Assembly (NCBI RefSeq): GCF_001982635.1
Contig: NZ_MKFI01000010.1
Coordinates: forward strand, 62,001 to 126,000
Direction: 5' to 3'
Source: Bradyrhizobium mercantei
GTDB lineage: Bacteria > Pseudomonadota > Alphaproteobacteria > Rhizobiales > Xanthobacteraceae
DNA length: 64,000 nt
This document shows, in pieces, positions 42,048-49,820 of this stretch (position 1 is its first letter; each line of letters begins with the position of its first letter). The notes beneath the pieces are model-generated. The model was given only the letters and a program-made list of their open reading frames with translations, did not search any database and was not told where the DNA came from. Made by a program: the position numbers and the translations under genes.

Positions 42048-43067
42048 ATGACCATGCCTCCGATGGCCAAAGGGGCTTTTCTGGTTCTGCTTGCCGGGCT
42101 GATGCCCTGGTGCGCACAAGCGAATGACACGTCCGCTGCGCTGGAGACGGGAGGACTTCGCTTCAGGCAGGACCCCGATATCGTGATGCGCTCCGAGGAC
42201 CTGTTCATCTCCGAAAAGCAGATCCGGATCGTCTACCGGTTCTTCAATACATCACCCGCCGACAAGACGATCATGATCGCGTTCCCGATGCCCGATATCG
42301 CGGGCGAGGAGAGCGATGAGAATATCGGGCTCCCCACCGACGATCCCGAAAACATCTTTGATTTCCACGTCACCGTCGACGGCAGGGCGGCGGCGCCGCA
42401 TCTCGAACAGACGGCGATCGCGAACGATGTGGACCAGACCGCGCTGCTGCGGAAGCTCGGAATTCCGCTGATGCCGATCAGGGGCCCCGCGGGCGAGCTG
42501 CTCGACAAACTGCCCAAATCGAACTGGCCGGAACTCGTCAAGCTCGGCGTCGGCGCCGTCGAGACCTATGGGTCGGGTGGTCCGATGCAGGATCATCTGG
42601 TACCAACCTGGACGTTGCGCTCGGCCTATACCTGGACGCAGACCTTCCCTGCCGGCCGGGAGATCACCTTCGAGCAGACCTACCGTCCGAGCGTCGGCGG
42701 CTCCGTGCAGACCATCATCGGCGCCGACAATTGGCGCAGCAATCCGGAAGCGCCGGCGTTTCTCGCGTCATACTGCATTGACGACGACCTGATCCGTTCC
42801 ATCGAACGCGCGCGAGCGACGAAGCGCGCCCCCTATCCGCCGTTCAGCGAGCGGTCGATTGCCTATGTGCTCTCGACCGGCGCCAACTGGGCGGCTCCGA
42901 TCGGTGACTTTCATCTCACCGTCGACAAGGGCGAGCCCAATAATTTCGTCAGTTTCTGTGCCGATGGCGTGAAAAAGACCGGTCCCACCCGCTTCGAGGT
43001 TCACCACTCCAACTTCAAGCCGTCACGCGATCTGAAGATCGTCATCTTCGTTCCGAATCCGAACTAG
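42048..43067 (+). CDS. DUF4424 family exported protein
   Basis: This 339-residue protein has a signal peptide (about 1-25; MTMPPMAKGAFLVLLAGLMP, cleaved near AQAND). The mature start NDTSAALETGGLRFRQDPDI and then VMRSEDLFISEKQIRIVYRF, FNTSPADKTIMIAFPMPDI are characteristic of Pfam DUF4424. Later segments include YTWTQTFPAGREITFEQTYR, FLASYCIDDDLI and DFHLTVDKGEPNNFVSFCAD. GAGAAGGAATGACC precedes the ATG. The biochemical function of the family is unknown to me; the protein is expected in the periplasm and is co-transcribed with the exported protein before it. Confidence 0.87.
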   Translation: MTMPPMAKGAFLVLLAGLMPWCAQANDTSAALETGGLRFRQDPDIVMRSEDLFISEKQIRIVYRFFNTSPADKTIMIAFPMPDIAGEESDENIGLPTDDPENIFDFHVTVDGRAAAPHLEQTAIANDVDQTALLRKLGIPLMPIRGPAGELLDKLPKSNWPELVKLGVGAVETYGSGGPMQDHLVPTWTLRSAYTWTQTFPAGREITFEQTYRPSVGGSVQTIIGADNWRSNPEAPAFLASYCIDDDLIRSIERARATKRAPYPPFSERSIAYVLSTGANWAAPIGDFHLTVDKGEPNNFVSFCADGVKKTGPTRFEVHHSNFKPSRDLKIVIFVPNPN

Positions 43068-43100
43068 CGCGGGCGAGGCGCATGGAGTGGGGACAAACAT

Positions 43101-43175
43101 TGTCGCGTGATGTCGCATCCGTCCCAATCTCCGTCGCTTCAGTCCGAGCCGCGCACGGCCGAGACGATTAAAAGG
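43101..43175 (+). promoter_or_regulatory. Conserved upstream element (copy b)
   Basis: Direct repeats TGTCGC at 43101 and 43111 (10 bp apart, one helical turn), then CAATCTCCGTCGCTTCAGTC and CGAGCC, and TAAAAGG at 43169-43175. It is strongly similar to copy c with the same GTCGCAT-to-TAAAAGG spacing. About 60 bp before the flavoprotein gene. Confidence 0.6.
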
Positions 43176-43233
43176 CGGCCCCCGCGGATCACCCGCGCGG
43201 GCGATTCATCGACGGCGATGCAGCGAGGCGACT

Positions 43234-44448
43234 ATGACAGACACCATCCGATCACGCTTCGTCGATGCTGCCGCGGCGCTCGCGCCGCTGGTTCAGGCAT
43301 CCGCGCAGGAAAGTGAACGATCGCGGCGGCTGTCTGTCCCGCTGGTCGAGGCGATGGCGCAGGCAGGCCTGTTCCGGCTCTGGATTCCGCGCGCCATTGG
43401 CGGCGAGGAGGCCGACCCGATGACCCTCGTTCGGGTGGTCGAGGAGATCTCGCGCACCGATGGTGCCGCAGGCTGGTGCATGGCGATCGGCGGCATCTAC
43501 GGCGTGTTCGGCGGTTATCTCGGGAAGGACGCCGCGCGGGAGATCTACGGCAGCGACCCGCTGGTTCGAACCGCGGGAGCCCTGCGGCCACTCGGTACCG
43601 CCAGGGTCGTCGATGGCGGTTATCATGTCAGCGGCCGCTGGCCGCTCGGAAGCGGCTGCCAGCACTCCGGTTGGATGATCGGCAACTGCCGGATCTTCGA
43701 CGGCGATCAGCCGCGCTTGGGCCTCGGTGGCACCCCGGTGATGCGCTTCATGCTGTTTCCGACCGCGCAATGCGAGATCCTCGACACCTGGCACAGCATC
43801 GGGCTGCGCGGCACCGGCAGCCATGACTATGCGATCGCGGATGCCTTCGTGCCGTCCGCGCGGTCACTGTCGTTTCGCGAACCGCCGGTGGAGCAGGGGC
43901 CGCTGTATGCGTTTCCGACCATCGCGCTGTTCGGGACGGCGCTTGCGGCCGTGCCGCTCGGCATTGCCCGCCACGCCATCGACATCCTGGTCGAGCTCGT
44001 CGGACGCAAGATCGCGTCGCGCTCGCGCAAGCTGCTCGGTGAGGACGCCTTGGTCCAGGCTGATCTCGGCCGCGCCGAGGCCTTGCTGGGCTCGGGACGG
44101 GCTTTCCTCTATGGCACGCTGGGAGAGGCGTGGCAGGCTGTCAGCGCCGGCAAGGAGCTCAGCGTTGCCGAGCGCGCCAGGCTGTGGCTGGCATCGACCC
44201 ATGCGGCCAACACGGCCAAGCAGGCGACCGAACTGATGTTCGGTGCCGGCGGCTCGGCGTCCGTCGACGTGAGCTGCGGGCTCGAACGCTGCGTGCGCGA
44301 CGTCCATGCTGCGGTCCAGCACCTGGCTTTGGCGCCAGCCAATTATCAGATGGCGGGTGAGGCGTATCTCGGCGCGGATATGCGGTCCACGCCCCTGCTG
44401 TTCTCGGATGATCGCGACGATGCACGCGCCCTGTCCCCCGTGCCGTGA
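43234..44448 (+). CDS. Acyl-CoA dehydrogenase-like flavoprotein (possible FADH2-dependent monooxygenase)
   Basis: A 404-residue protein with the acyl-CoA dehydrogenase fold. The N-terminal helical domain includes RRLSVPLVEAMAQAGLFRLW and IPRAIGGEEADPMTLVRVVE; the middle beta domain includes GALRPLGTARVVDGGYHVSG, RWPLGSGCQHSGWMIGNC and WHSIGLRGTGSHDYAIADAF; the C-terminal domain includes ELMFGAGGSASVDVSCGLER and CVRDVHAAVQHLAL. The pattern GRWxxxSGCxH and VRDxHAAxQH fits the HpaB/HsaA-like monooxygenase branch (acyl-CoA dehydrogenase type 2) better than a true fatty acyl-CoA dehydrogenase. GCGAGGCGACT precedes the ATG. It overlaps the next gene by 29 bp. Substrate unknown. Confidence 0.83.
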   Translation: MTDTIRSRFVDAAAALAPLVQASAQESERSRRLSVPLVEAMAQAGLFRLWIPRAIGGEEADPMTLVRVVEEISRTDGAAGWCMAIGGIYGVFGGYLGKDAAREIYGSDPLVRTAGALRPLGTARVVDGGYHVSGRWPLGSGCQHSGWMIGNCRIFDGDQPRLGLGGTPVMRFMLFPTAQCEILDTWHSIGLRGTGSHDYAIADAFVPSARSLSFREPPVEQGPLYAFPTIALFGTALAAVPLGIARHAIDILVELVGRKIASRSRKLLGEDALVQADLGRAEALLGSGRAFLYGTLGEAWQAVSAGKELSVAERARLWLASTHAANTAKQATELMFGAGGSASVDVSCGLERCVRDVHAAVQHLALAPANYQMAGEAYLGADMRSTPLLFSDDRDDARALSPVP

Positions 44449-44968
44449 ACGGTCGATTGCCTGCCGGCTCGAGACGGTCGCGAAGCCGGTGCTCTGCCTG
44501 CTTCTCTGGACTGGCGCGTTGACCGGCCCGGCATCGGCACAGTCCACCGATCCGCATCGTCCGGCGGTGCTCGGCCTGGGCGTCAATCGCGCCAACATCA
44601 CCAATGATATCAGCGGCCATTATTACACCTTCATGGCGGGGCCGGGCCATGTCGATGTCGAGCTCGCCTTCAAGGAGATGGGGGTGTTCGGCCGTCCGCT
44701 GCGGCAGCATCTCAACTTCGATTTCTGGAATGTGGACGGCGTTCGGCTGTCCCACATCGAGGTGCTGTCGCAGGGCAACGTCGCGCGCCGGCACACCGAT
44801 GCCGATCTGCCGGTACGACAGCGAATCAATCTGGCGGTCTCGACGCAGTGGGGAGCGATCAAGGTCGGCGGCTACTATGAGATCGAGTTGAAAGGCGCCG
44901 TTGAGGCCGCGGCGCCGGTCGGGGCCGACGTCAAGCCGGACCAGCCACCGCCGTTGGTCCGGCAGTGA
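44420..44968 (+). CDS. Exported protein of unknown function
   Basis: This 182-residue hypothetical starts inside the end of the flavoprotein gene (ATG 44420; no strong ribosome-binding site, so coupling is likely). The signal peptide is about 18-42 (VAKPVLCLLLWTGALTGPAS, AQS). The mature part contains NRANITNDISGHYYTFMAGP, GHVDVELAFKEMGVFGRPLR and NVARRHTDADLPVRQRINLA, with a Pro-rich tail. It is beta-rich and may be a small lectin-like or envelope domain; I do not recognise the family. Together with the 41571/42048 pair, this locus encodes several small exported proteins under similar upstream elements. Confidence 0.62.
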   Translation: MHAPCPPCRERSIACRLETVAKPVLCLLLWTGALTGPASAQSTDPHRPAVLGLGVNRANITNDISGHYYTFMAGPGHVDVELAFKEMGVFGRPLRQHLNFDFWNVDGVRLSHIEVLSQGNVARRHTDADLPVRQRINLAVSTQWGAIKVGGYYEIELKGAVEAAAPVGADVKPDQPPPLVRQ

Positions 44969-45060
44969 TCGGCGGTTATGTGCCGTCACGCACACAGCAC
45001 GCTTCCGATCATGCCGGCGCGTGTTGTTCTAGCACCAATGCACGGCAACGTGTTTCACAT

Positions 45061-45135
45061 TGTTGCCGGATGTCGCATATGTCCAATCCCCCGTCGCCTC
45101 AGTCCGAGCCTGCCAGCCATCGCGCGCATAAAAGG
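45061..45135 (+). promoter_or_regulatory. Conserved upstream element (copy c)
   Basis: TGTTGC at 45061 and TGTCGC at 45071 (10 bp apart), then ATATGTCCAATC, CGTCGCCTCAGTCCGAGCC and TAAAAGG at 45129-45135. Further shared sequence with copy b follows (GCGATGCA and GAGGCGACT). About 84 bp before the binding-protein gene. Confidence 0.6.
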
Positions 45136-45217
45136 CAGCCCCCGGCGATCGTTGCATCCGGCGATACCAGTCGGTTGCGATGCATTGAGGCGACTTGAGA
45201 CCATCGAGGAGAATGTG

Positions 45218-46336
45218 ATGAAGTTTGCACTTCGACGATATTTTCTTGCGCTCGGCGCGAGCCTGGCCTTGTCCAGCGCCGCCATGGCACAGGATATCAG
45301 TGTTGCCGTGGTCGGGCCGATGACCGGCTCGGAGGCGAGCTTCGGCCAGCAGTTCAAGAACGGCGCCGATCTCGCGATTGCCGACATCAATGCGGCCGGC
45401 GGCGTGCTCGGCAAGAAGCTGAAGCTGGAAGTCGGCGACGATGCCTGCGATCCGAAGCAGGCGGTGTCGGTTGCCGAGAAGATGGCGGGCGCGAGGATTC
45501 CGTTCGTCGTCGGGCACTTCTGCTCGTCGACCTCGATTCCCGCCTCGGACGCCTATGCCGAGGGCAACGTGCTGCAGATCACACCGGGCTCGACCAACCC
45601 GCTGTTCACCGAGCGCGGGTTGTGGAACACGTTCCGGGTCTGCGGCCGGGACGACCAGCAGGGCATGGTCGCGGCTGCCTATATCATCAAGAACTACAAG
45701 ACCAAGAACGTCGCGATCATCCACGACAAGACGACCTACGGCAAAGGCCTCGCCGACGAAACCAAGAACGCCATCAACGCGGCGGGCGTGAAGGAAAAGC
45801 TCTATGAAGCCTACACCAAGGGCGACAAGGACTTTGCCGCGCTGGTGTCCCGCTTCAAGAAGGAGCAGATCGATTTCGTCTATGTCGGCGGCTACTACGC
45901 CGAGGCGGCGTTGATCCTGCGCCAGATGCGTGAACAGGGCGTCAATGCCGTGCTGATGGGCGGCGACGCCCTGGTCGACAAGCAGTTCGCCGCGATCGCG
46001 GGTCCGCTTGCCGACGGCTCGCTGTTCACCTTCTCGCCCGATCCGCGCAAGAAGGCGACCGCGGCCGCGACCTTGAAGAAGTTCAAGGACAAGGGCATCG
46101 ATCCCGATGGTTACACGCTCTACAGCTACGCCGCGTTCCAGATCTGGAGCGAGGCCGTCGCGCGCGCGCAGACCACGGACGCCAAGAAGGTCGCAGCCGC
46201 CATCAAGGCCGGCAGCTGGGATACCGTGCTCGGCAAGATCAGCTACACGCCGAAGGGTGACATCACCCTGATCGACTATGTCGTGTATCGCCGCGACAAG
46301 GACGGCAACTACGCCGAACTGCCGGCCGGTCAATGA
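45218..46336 (+). CDS. Branched-chain amino-acid-type ABC transporter binding protein (LivJ/LivK-like)
   Basis: A 372-residue periplasmic binding protein of the peripla_BP_6 family. The signal peptide is about 1-23 (MKFALRRYFLALGASLALSS, AMA-Q). Family segments are ISVAVVGPMTGSEASFGQQF, NGADLAIADINAAGGVLGKK, VVGHFCSSTSIPASDAYAEG, FRVCGRDDQQGMVAAAYIIK and VAIIHDKTTYGKGLADETKN. ATG 45218 follows GAGGAGAATGTG; the frame is open back to 44978 but that part covers the upstream element. No permease or ATPase genes are adjacent, so it is an orphan binding protein that must use a transporter encoded elsewhere. Ligands in this family include amino acids, amides and aromatic compounds. Confidence 0.91.
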   Translation: MKFALRRYFLALGASLALSSAAMAQDISVAVVGPMTGSEASFGQQFKNGADLAIADINAAGGVLGKKLKLEVGDDACDPKQAVSVAEKMAGARIPFVVGHFCSSTSIPASDAYAEGNVLQITPGSTNPLFTERGLWNTFRVCGRDDQQGMVAAAYIIKNYKTKNVAIIHDKTTYGKGLADETKNAINAAGVKEKLYEAYTKGDKDFAALVSRFKKEQIDFVYVGGYYAEAALILRQMREQGVNAVLMGGDALVDKQFAAIAGPLADGSLFTFSPDPRKKATAAATLKKFKDKGIDPDGYTLYSYAAFQIWSEAVARAQTTDAKKVAAAIKAGSWDTVLGKISYTPKGDITLIDYVVYRRDKDGNYAELPAGQ

Positions 46337-46342
46337 TCGCCG

Positions 46343-46381
46343 GCCGCGACATCGGCGCTCCTCCCGGATCGATGTCGCGGC
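46343..46381 (+). terminator. Stem-loop after the binding-protein gene
   Basis: Perfect 12-bp arms GCCGCGACATCG (46343-46354) and CGATGTCGCGGC (46370-46381) with a 15-nt loop, beginning 7 bp after the stop. No U-tract follows, so it may stabilise the transcript or end it weakly. Confidence 0.5.
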
Positions 46382-46390
46382 TGTGCCGGC

Positions 46391-46444
46391 TCACAGCGCC
46401 AACAGATAAACCCTTTTGCCAGCCCCGGGGTGTTGGCGCTGTGA
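46391..46444. repeat. 14-bp perfect inverted repeat
   Basis: TCACAGCGCCAACA (46391-46404) and TGTTGGCGCTGTGA (46431-46444) flank 26 bp containing CCCTTTT and CCCCGGGG. It lies about 90 bp before the next gene and could be an operator or a second hairpin. Confidence 0.5.
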
Positions 46445-46535
46445 CGTCCGGGGGGCTACCGGATAATTCACCCAACGACTGCCATCACCGGACAGACGTC
46501 GTTCGATCGATCACCGCAACGGAAGAGAGCAACAC

Positions 46536-47609
46536 GTGTCTGACATGAGTCTGGGCAATGGCGGCGGCCGTCCTGGCGAATGGCGCGCCGCGGGGCAGTC
46601 TCAAGGATCGTCTCAAGGATCGTTCCAGGGGGCGCCTCAAGGATCATCGCAAGGACCGTCCCATTCCTACCCGCTGCTGGTGCGCGATCACGGTCTCGGC
46701 ACCGCGCTGAAGCTGTTGCTCGAGACTCTGCCGTACGCGCTGGCGCGGTGGGGCGTGTTACTGGGCTTTGCGGCGGCGTGCGCGGTCTTTGCCATCGTCG
46801 CCGTGGGCGGCGCGGTGTGGCTCGGCACCCATGTCGCCAGCGTGTTCGGCTATTGCTGGCTGCTTGGCACTCTGCTGCTCGGCGGATGGATCTGGGGCGC
46901 GGTCCTGCGTTACACGCTTCACATGATCGCCTGCGGCCACGTCGCCGTGCTGACCGAGCTGATCACGCATGGCCGCATCGGCAACGGCACCGAAGGGCAG
47001 TTCGCCTACGGCCGCCGGATCGTGATGGAGCGGTTCGGCGAGGTCGCGGTGCTGTTCGGGCTCAACGCACTGATCCGCGGCGTGTTGCGCGCGTTTCACA
47101 ATGCGCTCGATACACTCGGCGACTGGCTGCCGGCGCCCGGCATGAAGGCGATCGTCGGTCTGCTCAACACCATCCTGTCGGCCGCGACGCGCTATCTGGA
47201 CAAGGTGGTGCTGTCCTACGATCTGGCGCGCGGCGGCGACGATCCCAGGCGCAACATCCAGGACGGCCTGGTTTATTATTGCCAGAATGCCAAGCCGATC
47301 CTGACCACGTCGGTCTGGATGGTCATCGTCGAGCGGATCCTGAGCATCCTGCTCTGCCTGCTGCTGCTGGTCCCCGCCGGCGTGGTGACGGTCTGGTTGC
47401 CGGACGCCGTCAGGGAGTATGGCGCGATCGTCACCGTCTTCATCGCAGCCTTGCTGGCCGTGACGGTGCGCGCGGCATTCATCCAGCCGTTGTTCCTGAT
47501 CTGCATGATGATCCGCTTCCACGCGCTGATCGAGCACCAGCCGATCAATTCGACCTGGGTCGGCTATCTCGACGGCCTCTCAGACAAGTTCCGGCAGATC
47601 GGACGTTGA
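46536..47609 (+). CDS. Integral membrane protein of unknown function with Gln/Ser/Gly-rich N-terminus
   Basis: This 357-residue protein has a polar N-terminal tail with repeats of SQGS type (about 20-42; QSQGSSQGSFQGAPQGSSQG). About four to six membrane segments follow: WGVLLGFAAACAVFAIVAVG, FGYCWLLGTLLLGGWIWGAV, ILSILLCLLLLVPAGVVTVW and AIVTVFIAALLAVTVRAAFI. The soluble middle part includes ITHGRIGNGTEGQFAYGRRI. GTG 46536 has GGAAGAGAG at good spacing; ATG 46545 is the alternative. The tail repeat is encoded by near-tandem copies of TCTCAAGGATCG. It stands alone on the plus strand; I do not recognise a family. Confidence 0.75.
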   Translation: MSDMSLGNGGGRPGEWRAAGQSQGSSQGSFQGAPQGSSQGPSHSYPLLVRDHGLGTALKLLLETLPYALARWGVLLGFAAACAVFAIVAVGGAVWLGTHVASVFGYCWLLGTLLLGGWIWGAVLRYTLHMIACGHVAVLTELITHGRIGNGTEGQFAYGRRIVMERFGEVAVLFGLNALIRGVLRAFHNALDTLGDWLPAPGMKAIVGLLNTILSAATRYLDKVVLSYDLARGGDDPRRNIQDGLVYYCQNAKPILTTSVWMVIVERILSILLCLLLLVPAGVVTVWLPDAVREYGAIVTVFIAALLAVTVRAAFIQPLFLICMMIRFHALIEHQPINSTWVGYLDGLSDKFRQIGR

Positions 47610-47659
47610 GAGCAGTGGAGGGGTGTCGTGCCGCGCGCATTTTGTAACGGAGATGTTCG

Positions 47660-48508
47660 GTGACCGATATTACCCTCGACAATAAGGGCGTCAGGCTCGC
47701 TGCATCTGTTGATGGCCCACCCGACGGTGAACCGATCCTGTTCCTGCATGGCCTGTCGCTGAGCCGGGACACCTGGCAGGAAATCGGCGCTCGGCTCAGC
47801 GATCGATATCGGGTCTGGACCCTGGATTTCCGAGGCCATGGGCATTCGGATCGGGCCGCAAGCTACGCGCTCGCCGATTATACTTCGGACGCGGAGACCA
47901 CGTTGGCCGCAATCGGGCGCCCGGCGGTGATTGTTGGGCACTCGCTCGGCGGCTGCGTTGCCGGTGTCCTGGCGCAGCGCGGCGATGCCAATGTGCGCGC
48001 CGCCTTGCTCGAGGATCCGCCGTGGTATCTCGGGCAGCCGGGGGAGTGGGAGAAATCCACGTTTCCGAAGCTGTTCTCGATCGTCAGCGCCCGTCAGGCT
48101 GCGTGGCAGCAGGCGCGCGCGCCGCTCGGCACATACCTTGCGTTTCTCGCGGACTCGCCGACGCCCATGGACGGCATCGGCCGTGATCATTTCAGCTCCC
48201 GTCATCTGTTGAGCCATGCGTCCGCGCTGCAGCGGCAGGACGGGCGGTGCTGGGCGGGCGGGCAGGTTGCGGCCTCCGTCCTTGCGGCGATTCCGACCGA
48301 GCAGGAATTCCAGTGTCCCGTCAGGATCATTCAGGCCGATCCCGGATGCGGGGCGGCCTTGCTGGAGGGGCACGAGTCTCGCTTTGCGCACGGCAATCCG
48401 CGTGCCGACATCGTTCGCTATGACGGTTGCGGCCACTCACCCCACCGCGCCATCGCGTTCGAGCAGCGCTTTGCCGCGGACCTGGAAGCTTTCTTGTCGA
48501 GCCTGTAA
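47660..48508 (+). CDS. Alpha/beta-fold hydrolase
   Basis: This 282-residue protein has the alpha/beta-hydrolase core: oxyanion segment FLHGLSLSRDTW, LDFRGHGHSD, the nucleophile elbow GHSLGG (Ser near residue 95), an acid candidate in IIQADPGCG, and the catalytic His in GCGHSPHRA. The cap region includes EDPPWYLGQPGEWE. The GTG start at 47660 is preceded by AACGGAGATGTTC. The gene is followed after 15 bp by a methyltransferase gene in the same direction, so they are likely co-transcribed. Substrate unknown; members include esterases and lactonases. Confidence 0.85.
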   Translation: MTDITLDNKGVRLAASVDGPPDGEPILFLHGLSLSRDTWQEIGARLSDRYRVWTLDFRGHGHSDRAASYALADYTSDAETTLAAIGRPAVIVGHSLGGCVAGVLAQRGDANVRAALLEDPPWYLGQPGEWEKSTFPKLFSIVSARQAAWQQARAPLGTYLAFLADSPTPMDGIGRDHFSSRHLLSHASALQRQDGRCWAGGQVAASVLAAIPTEQEFQCPVRIIQADPGCGAALLEGHESRFAHGNPRADIVRYDGCGHSPHRAIAFEQRFAADLEAFLSSL

Positions 48509-48523
48509 TCGGAGCGAGCGCGC

Positions 48524-49363
48524 ATGCAAGAGACGTCCGGCTACGATCCGAACTATGTGATGGGGCGCTCGACCGCGGAGACCGACCGGCTCAAGCGGCA
48601 GTCGCAGCTTTACGATGCGTCGACATCGCAGCTCCTGCGGGAGGCTGGGCTCTTGCCGGGCATGAAGGTGCTCGATGTCGGAAGCGGCGCCGGCAACGTG
48701 TCCTTTATCGCCGCAAGTCTTGTCGGTGAGAGCGGGGCGATCGTCGGCGTCGACAGCAATCCCGCCATTGTCGCCGAAGCCGCAAGCACGGCGCGCTCGC
48801 TCGGCCTGAGCCAGGTTTCGTTCCGGGCCGGCGATATCAGCACGATCGAGCTGGAACGGGATTTCGATGCGGTCATCGGCCGGCTCGTCCTGATCTATGT
48901 CAGGGATCCCGCGGCGCTGGTTCGGCAATTGCTCGGGCACCTCAAGCCTGACGGCATCGTGGCGTTCCAGGATCTCGACTGGGGCGAGGGGCCGATCGCC
49001 GATCCGCCGTCGCTGCTGCTGTCGCAAGCCTGGAGCACCGTGAAGGAGATGTTTCGGCGGGCCGGGCTGAACAACCGGATGGGATTGTCATTGCACGGCG
49101 CCTTCGTCGCGGCCGGCCTTCCCGCGCCGCGCATGAGCCTGTTCGCGCCGGCCGGAGGCGGAGCGGATTTCGACGGTTACGACTACATGGCGAGCGGCCT
49201 GCGCAGCAACCTGCCGCATATCGTCAAGCTCGGCGTCGCCACCGAAGCCGATCTTGCGCTGGACAGTTTTGCCGACCGCTTGCGCGCCGAAGTGGTCGCC
49301 ATGGAGGGGGTCTTCGCGCTGCCGACCTTCGTCAGCGCATGGTCACGCAAACAGGCGGGCTGA
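48524..49363 (+). CDS. Class I SAM-dependent methyltransferase
   Basis: A 279-residue methyltransferase. SAM-binding motif I is VLDVGSGAGNVSFIAASLVG (about residue 50), motif post-I is GVDSNPAIVAEAASTARSLG, and FRAGDISTIELERDFDAVIG with RLVLIYVRDPAALVRQLLGH and LKPDGIVAFQDLDWG give the remaining core strands. The C-terminal half would hold the substrate pocket (MGLSLHGAFVAAGLPAPRMS). The N-terminal sequence YDPNYVMGRSTAETDRLKRQ is common in small-molecule methyltransferases of this type. ATG 48524 follows GGAGCGAGCGCGC. Substrate unknown. Confidence 0.88.
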   Translation: MQETSGYDPNYVMGRSTAETDRLKRQSQLYDASTSQLLREAGLLPGMKVLDVGSGAGNVSFIAASLVGESGAIVGVDSNPAIVAEAASTARSLGLSQVSFRAGDISTIELERDFDAVIGRLVLIYVRDPAALVRQLLGHLKPDGIVAFQDLDWGEGPIADPPSLLLSQAWSTVKEMFRRAGLNNRMGLSLHGAFVAAGLPAPRMSLFAPAGGGADFDGYDYMASGLRSNLPHIVKLGVATEADLALDSFADRLRAEVVAMEGVFALPTFVSAWSRKQAG

Positions 49364-49378
49364 TGGCCGCGGAGGCCT

Positions 49379-49783
49379 TCACGCATTTTGCGCGAAGCGT
49401 GCGGCACCCGCGACTGGTGCAAGCCATGTCGCGGCATGATCCGTATAGATCTCGATCTGCGGCCGCAAGCCGTCCATGCTGTCGAGTGTGCCGGCCTTGA
49501 CCACGACCTTGCCGGGCATCAGCGCAGTCTTCGCCAGGATCGGCGAGCCGCAGCCGCCGCAGAAATGGCGCTCGACCGGATGACCGCTGTCACCCTTGTC
49601 GACAAAGACGGCGGTCTCGCCGGACTGCTGGTAGTCGGCCTCGCGGATCACGACGTTGAGCGAGAATAGGCTGCCGCTCAGCCGCCGGCAATGCGTGCAG
49701 TGGCAGATCGCGATCCCGCGCGGTTCGGCCCTGAGCACGTAGCGCACCGCGCCGCACAGGCAGCCGCCCTTTCGATCCTGCAT
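49379..49783 (-). CDS. GFA (glutathione-dependent formaldehyde-activating)-family zinc protein
   Basis: This 134-residue GFA/CENP-V-fold protein carries the zinc-binding Cys pattern GGCLCGAVRY, ICHCTHCRRLSGS and HFCGGCGSPI. The end of the fold is KAGTLDSMDGLRPQIEIYTD and HAATWLAP. ATG 49783 (MQDRKGGCLC) follows GGGAG at about 7 bp; longer starts exist at 49798 and 49813. Despite the family name, few members have been shown to act on formaldehyde, so a specific reaction is not assigned. It is convergent with the methyltransferase gene, 15 bp between stops. Confidence 0.88.
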   Translation of the reverse strand: MQDRKGGCLCGAVRYVLRAEPRGIAICHCTHCRRLSGSLFSLNVVIREADYQQSGETAVFVDKGDSGHPVERHFCGGCGSPILAKTALMPGKVVVKAGTLDSMDGLRPQIEIYTDHAATWLAPVAGAARFAQNA

Positions 49784-49820
49784 GATGTCGTCTCCCATAC
49801 GGTCGTCTGGCAAGTGTCGC

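Noticed and set aside
44978..45217. N-terminal extension of the LivK-like protein
   Set aside because: The extension precedes a clear signal peptide and covers the conserved upstream element; GAGGAG before ATG 45218 fixes the start.
46580..46665. CRISPR-like short repeats
   Set aside because: Units are 12 bp, contiguous, in frame and encode SQGS repeats; no spacers or cas genes.
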